Source of the DNA: Candidatus Acetothermia bacterium
Lineage (GTDB): Bacteria > Bipolaricaulota > Bipolaricaulia > Bipolaricaulales > Bipolaricaulaceae
Length of the DNA stretch: 18,043 bases
Assembly (NCBI GenBank): GCA_023255835.1
Contig: JAGDVW010000088.1
Coordinates: 1-18,043, forward strand
Direction: 5' to 3'
Shown: piece by piece, positions 16,087-18,043 of the stretch
Numbering within the stretch: position 1 is the stretch's first letter
Layout: every line of letters begins with the position of its first letter
Notes under the pieces: generated by a model
The model's database searches: none
Seen by the model: only the letters and a program-made list of their open reading frames with translations
Told to the model about the DNA's origin: nothing
Translations under genes and position numbers: made by a program

Positions 16087-16517
16087 TACAGGCGAGAAAG
16101 GAGGTCGATCCGCCTGACCAGGCCTATAAGATGCCCCTTTTCGTCCACCACGGGAAGCTGTTTTAGACCCTTGCGCAGCATGAGGTCAGCCACATGAAGA
16201 TCGGTATCATCGAGATGGGCCACCACCACTTCCTTCGTCATGTACCTCTCCACCGGATGATTTCCGATCTCCCGGAGCTTTTTGGCCAGGCGATCGAGGC
16301 TGGGGAGGAAAGAGGCGGAATGGAGCATGTCCACATATGCTGGGATGAGGGCCCTGATCAGGTCCCGCTCGGAAATGACCCCCACCACCTTTCCCTCCTC
16401 ATCCACCACGGGGAGGGAGGAGAGGCCGGAGTTGTCCAAAAGCTTTATGACCTGGATCACCGGCGTATCTCGCTCCACCGCGCTCAAATCCCGGCGCACG
16501 AAGTCCCGAACCTTCAT
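16086..16517 (-). CDS. Tandem CBS-domain protein
   Basis: 143 residues made almost entirely of two CBS domains (a Bateman module), about residues 8-57 and 91-141. Each has the typical pattern: SSLPVVDEEGKVVGVISERDL (33-53) and KQLPVVDEKGHLIGLVRRIDL (119-139). Stand-alone CBS pairs usually bind adenosine nucleotides or S-adenosylmethionine and regulate a partner enzyme; ligand and partner are unknown here. The linker at 58-90 carries an extra helix pair, which is common in this subfamily. It overlaps the kinase gene upstream as ATGA, with GGGG about four bases before the ATG, and abuts the helicase gene downstream. The most natural guess from context is adenylate-linked regulation of the neighbouring PfkB kinase, but this is inference. 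Confidence 0.92.
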   Translation of the reverse strand: MKVRDFVRRDLSAVERDTPVIQVIKLLDNSGLSSLPVVDEEGKVVGVISERDLIRALIPAYVDMLHSASFLPSLDRLAKKLREIGNHPVERYMTKEVVVAHLDDTDLHVADLMLRKGLKQLPVVDEKGHLIGLVRRIDLLSRL

Positions 16518-17482
16518 TTTGCCCCTAGATAGCGGACCTCTACATGCTCCATTTCCTTGGCGATCTTCCCTTGGTCAAGGCAAAGCTTTTCCTCCACTTC
16601 TGCGGAGGCCACGGCTGCCGCCATCCCATAACGCACGCTTTCGATCAAATCCATCCCCCGGGTGAGCCCGAGCAGGATCCCCCCCACCAAAGCGTCGTCC
16701 GCACCCACTAGGTTCCGAAAAGTGCTGAGGGGAACGCTGGTCTCGAATTCCCAAACCCCGTCGGCGGAGATGAGGATGTCGCCGGTGAGGTGATGGGAGA
16801 TGAGGCAAAGTTCCACCCCCTCTTGGATGGCTTGTTTTCCAGCCGCGATGATCTCCTCTTTTGTACGCACCGAAAGGTCCCCCAAGCGGGGCGCTTCTCT
16901 CACGTCGGGTTTCACCAAAAATGGGCGCTCCCTGAAGGTGTGCAGAAGCGCCTCTCCGCCGGCATGCACCACCACCTTCACCCCCTTTTCCCTGGCCCGG
17001 CGGGCCAGTTCCCGGTAGAAGTCGGGGCTAAGGCCTGGGGCCAAAATGCCGGCTAGGACAACAAAATTGGCCTTTCGCAGCATCGCCTCGTATTTGCGGA
17101 GGAAGATCCCCACTGCCTCCTTGGGGATGGAAGGGCCCTCCTCGTGGATGTGGATGGGGTGGTACTCCTGGCCCCGCAGGATCAGGGCCACGTTGGTCCG
17201 GTTTTCCCCCTCAATCCAAACGAAATTGGCGCTGACCCCCCGCGAAAGGAGGTCGCGCAGGATTATTTGGCCCGTATGGCCAGCGAGGAAACCCATGGCC
17301 ACCGTCTCCACCCCATGGGCGGCGAGGAACATCGAGACGTTCAAACCCTTCCCCCCCGCCGAGGTCAAGGATTTCTCGGCGCGGACGACGATCCCCTCCT
17401 CCACAGGGCCGAGGGTCTTGGGGAGCTCCGCAACCCAATAAAATTTGTCCAAAGCGGGGTTCGGGGTGACGGTGAGGATCAC
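16514..17482 (-). CDS. PfkB-family sugar kinase, 1-phosphofructokinase/tagatose-6-phosphate kinase-like, divergent
   Basis: 322 residues, usual family length. The N-terminus TVTPNPALDK (4-13) and AGGKGLNVS (42-50) are the PfkB signature 1 features of the 1-phosphofructokinase (FruK/LacC) branch, which phosphorylates sugar phosphates with ATP. Several later motifs are altered. The GAGD catalytic loop reads GADD (260-263); the aspartate at the catalytic position is kept. The usual KPN is KPD (191-193), the DTSGEAL-like strand reads HAGGEAL (173-179), and the SLGxxG nucleotide loop reads SHHLTGD (229-235). The fold is clear but the substrate is not, and reduced or changed activity is possible. 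The start is GTG 17482, with AAGGAG eight bases upstream, and it overlaps the stop of the tRNA-modification gene as GTGA. No PTS or sugar-uptake gene is visible nearby. Confidence 0.88.
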   Translation of the reverse strand: MILTVTPNPALDKFYWVAELPKTLGPVEEGIVVRAEKSLTSAGGKGLNVSMFLAAHGVETVAMGFLAGHTGQIILRDLLSRGVSANFVWIEGENRTNVALILRGQEYHPIHIHEEGPSIPKEAVGIFLRKYEAMLRKANFVVLAGILAPGLSPDFYRELARRAREKGVKVVVHAGGEALLHTFRERPFLVKPDVREAPRLGDLSVRTKEEIIAAGKQAIQEGVELCLISHHLTGDILISADGVWEFETSVPLSTFRNLVGADDALVGGILLGLTRGMDLIESVRYGMAAAVASAEVEEKLCLDQGKIAKEMEHVEVRYLGAK

Positions 17483-18043
17483 CTTACCGGCTCCTTCACC
17501 CCCGCGAGGAGGGCCGCAGGAGTGGCCCCAACGATTTCCACCTCCACAAGCTTCCCCACCAACTCCGGCCCACCTTGAGCCAAAACGGTCCTGAAATCCC
17601 GGGTCTTCCCCATCACCATCCCTTTCTCGGGGATATGTTCCTCCACTAGGATCTCCACGGTCTGCCCTAAGCGTTCTTTATGCAATTCTAGCGCGATCTC
17701 CCTGGTCAAGCTCAAAACCTCTTGGAGACGGCGGGCCTTCTCCGCCTGGGGAATGGGGTCCCCCAAGGGCTCCGCCGGGGTCCCGGGACGGGGGGAATAG
17801 GCTGCCACATATACCGTGCCGAAACGGACCTCCTTGATAAGGGAGAGGGTGGCGGCGAAGTCCTCCTCTTCCTCGCCAGGGAAACCCACGATCACATCGG
17901 TGGTGATGTTCACCTTGGGGATGGCCTGCCTGATCCGTTCCACAAGGGAAAGGAATTGGTCCCTCGTGTATCCTCGGCGCATGGCGCGAAGAATTTTGTC
18001 GCTTCCCGACTGCACCGCCAAATGCACATGCTCGCAGATGTTC
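17479..18043 (-). CDS. miaB: tRNA methylthiotransferase, MiaB type, 5' part outside window
   Basis: The frame enters open from the right edge, leaving the last 187 residues; the radical-SAM CxxxCxxC and the N-terminal UPF0004 domain lie outside. What remains starts in the conserved HVHLAVQSGSD segment (HLPVQSGS in the family), then runs RRGYTRDQF, TTDVIVGFPGE and YSPRPGTPA, all typical of the methylthiotransferase radical-SAM barrel. The C-terminal TRAM RNA-binding domain starts near RLGQTVEILVEE and includes MGKTRDFRTV, close to the MGRT pattern of MiaB. MiaB adds the methylthio group of ms2i6A37 in tRNAs reading UNN codons. MtaB or RimO are the alternatives; without the N-terminus MiaB is favoured, not proven. 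Its stop overlaps the kinase start. Confidence 0.85.
   Translation of the reverse strand, partial: NICEHVHLAVQSGSDKILRAMRRGYTRDQFLSLVERIRQAIPKVNITTDVIVGFPGEEEEDFAATLSLIKEVRFGTVYVAAYSPRPGTPAEPLGDPIPQAEKARRLQEVLSLTREIALELHKERLGQTVEILVEEHIPEKGMVMGKTRDFRTVLAQGGPELVGKLVEVEIVGATPAALLAGVKEPVR

Noticed and set aside
1..18043. Defence, phage, IS or CRISPR system
   Set aside because: No transposase, integrase, nuclease cassette, direct-repeat array or composition break is visible; every gene fits a core or envelope role or is a small neighbour of one.

Overview
The window is a densely packed, GC-rich (about 60% by eye) stretch of bacterial chromosome. Every gene I can support lies on the minus strand, so transcription runs from high to low coordinates. 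No mobile element, phage gene, CRISPR array, tRNA or rRNA is visible. The longest stretch without a gene is 52 bases. The proteins are housekeeping enzymes of bacterial type (Rho, MurA, bacterial LeuRS and ProRS, HflX). Frequent GTG starts, stop/start overlaps of 4 nt or less and Arg/Glu/Leu-rich proteins suggest a streamlined, possibly thermophilic lineage. A deep-branching phylum such as Bipolaricaulota would fit, but that is only a guess and no marker here proves it.

In transcription order, the first cluster is the end of a MiaB-type tRNA methylthiotransferase (18043-17479), a divergent PfkB-family sugar kinase (17482-16514), a two-CBS-domain protein (16517-16086), a DinG-type iron-sulfur helicase (16086-13855) and prolyl-tRNA synthetase (13841-12117). 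These genes overlap or nearly touch, so they probably form one operon.

The 52-base gap after proS holds the one convincing promoter in the window. Its -35 hexamer contains the proS stop codon, and an inverted repeat overlaps the predicted transcription start. It should drive a second cluster: a cytosolic-type family 2 glycosyltransferase (12064-11429), rho (11406-10159), a LysM/M23 murein hydrolase (10166-9342), murA (9345-8101) and hflX (8119-6929). The cluster continues with a 69-residue aromatic-rich/coiled-coil protein (6912-6703), an exported DUF4139 protein (6681-5473), a 78-residue unknown (5471-5235), a phosphohexomutase (5238-3784), leuS (3787-902) and a membrane-bound family 2 glycosyltransferase cut off by the window edge (905-1).

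The second cluster mixes cell-envelope building (murA, LysM/M23 peptidase, phosphohexomutase, two glycosyltransferases) with core information processing (rho, leuS, hflX). Nothing here is an obvious defence or accessory system. The points worth a second look are variations within familiar families: a roughly 115-residue extra segment in LeuRS, a DinG helicase whose N-terminus looks like a decayed exonuclease domain, a PfkB kinase with altered signature motifs, two small orphan proteins beside the DUF4139 gene, and the promoter/operator arrangement ahead of the rho cluster.
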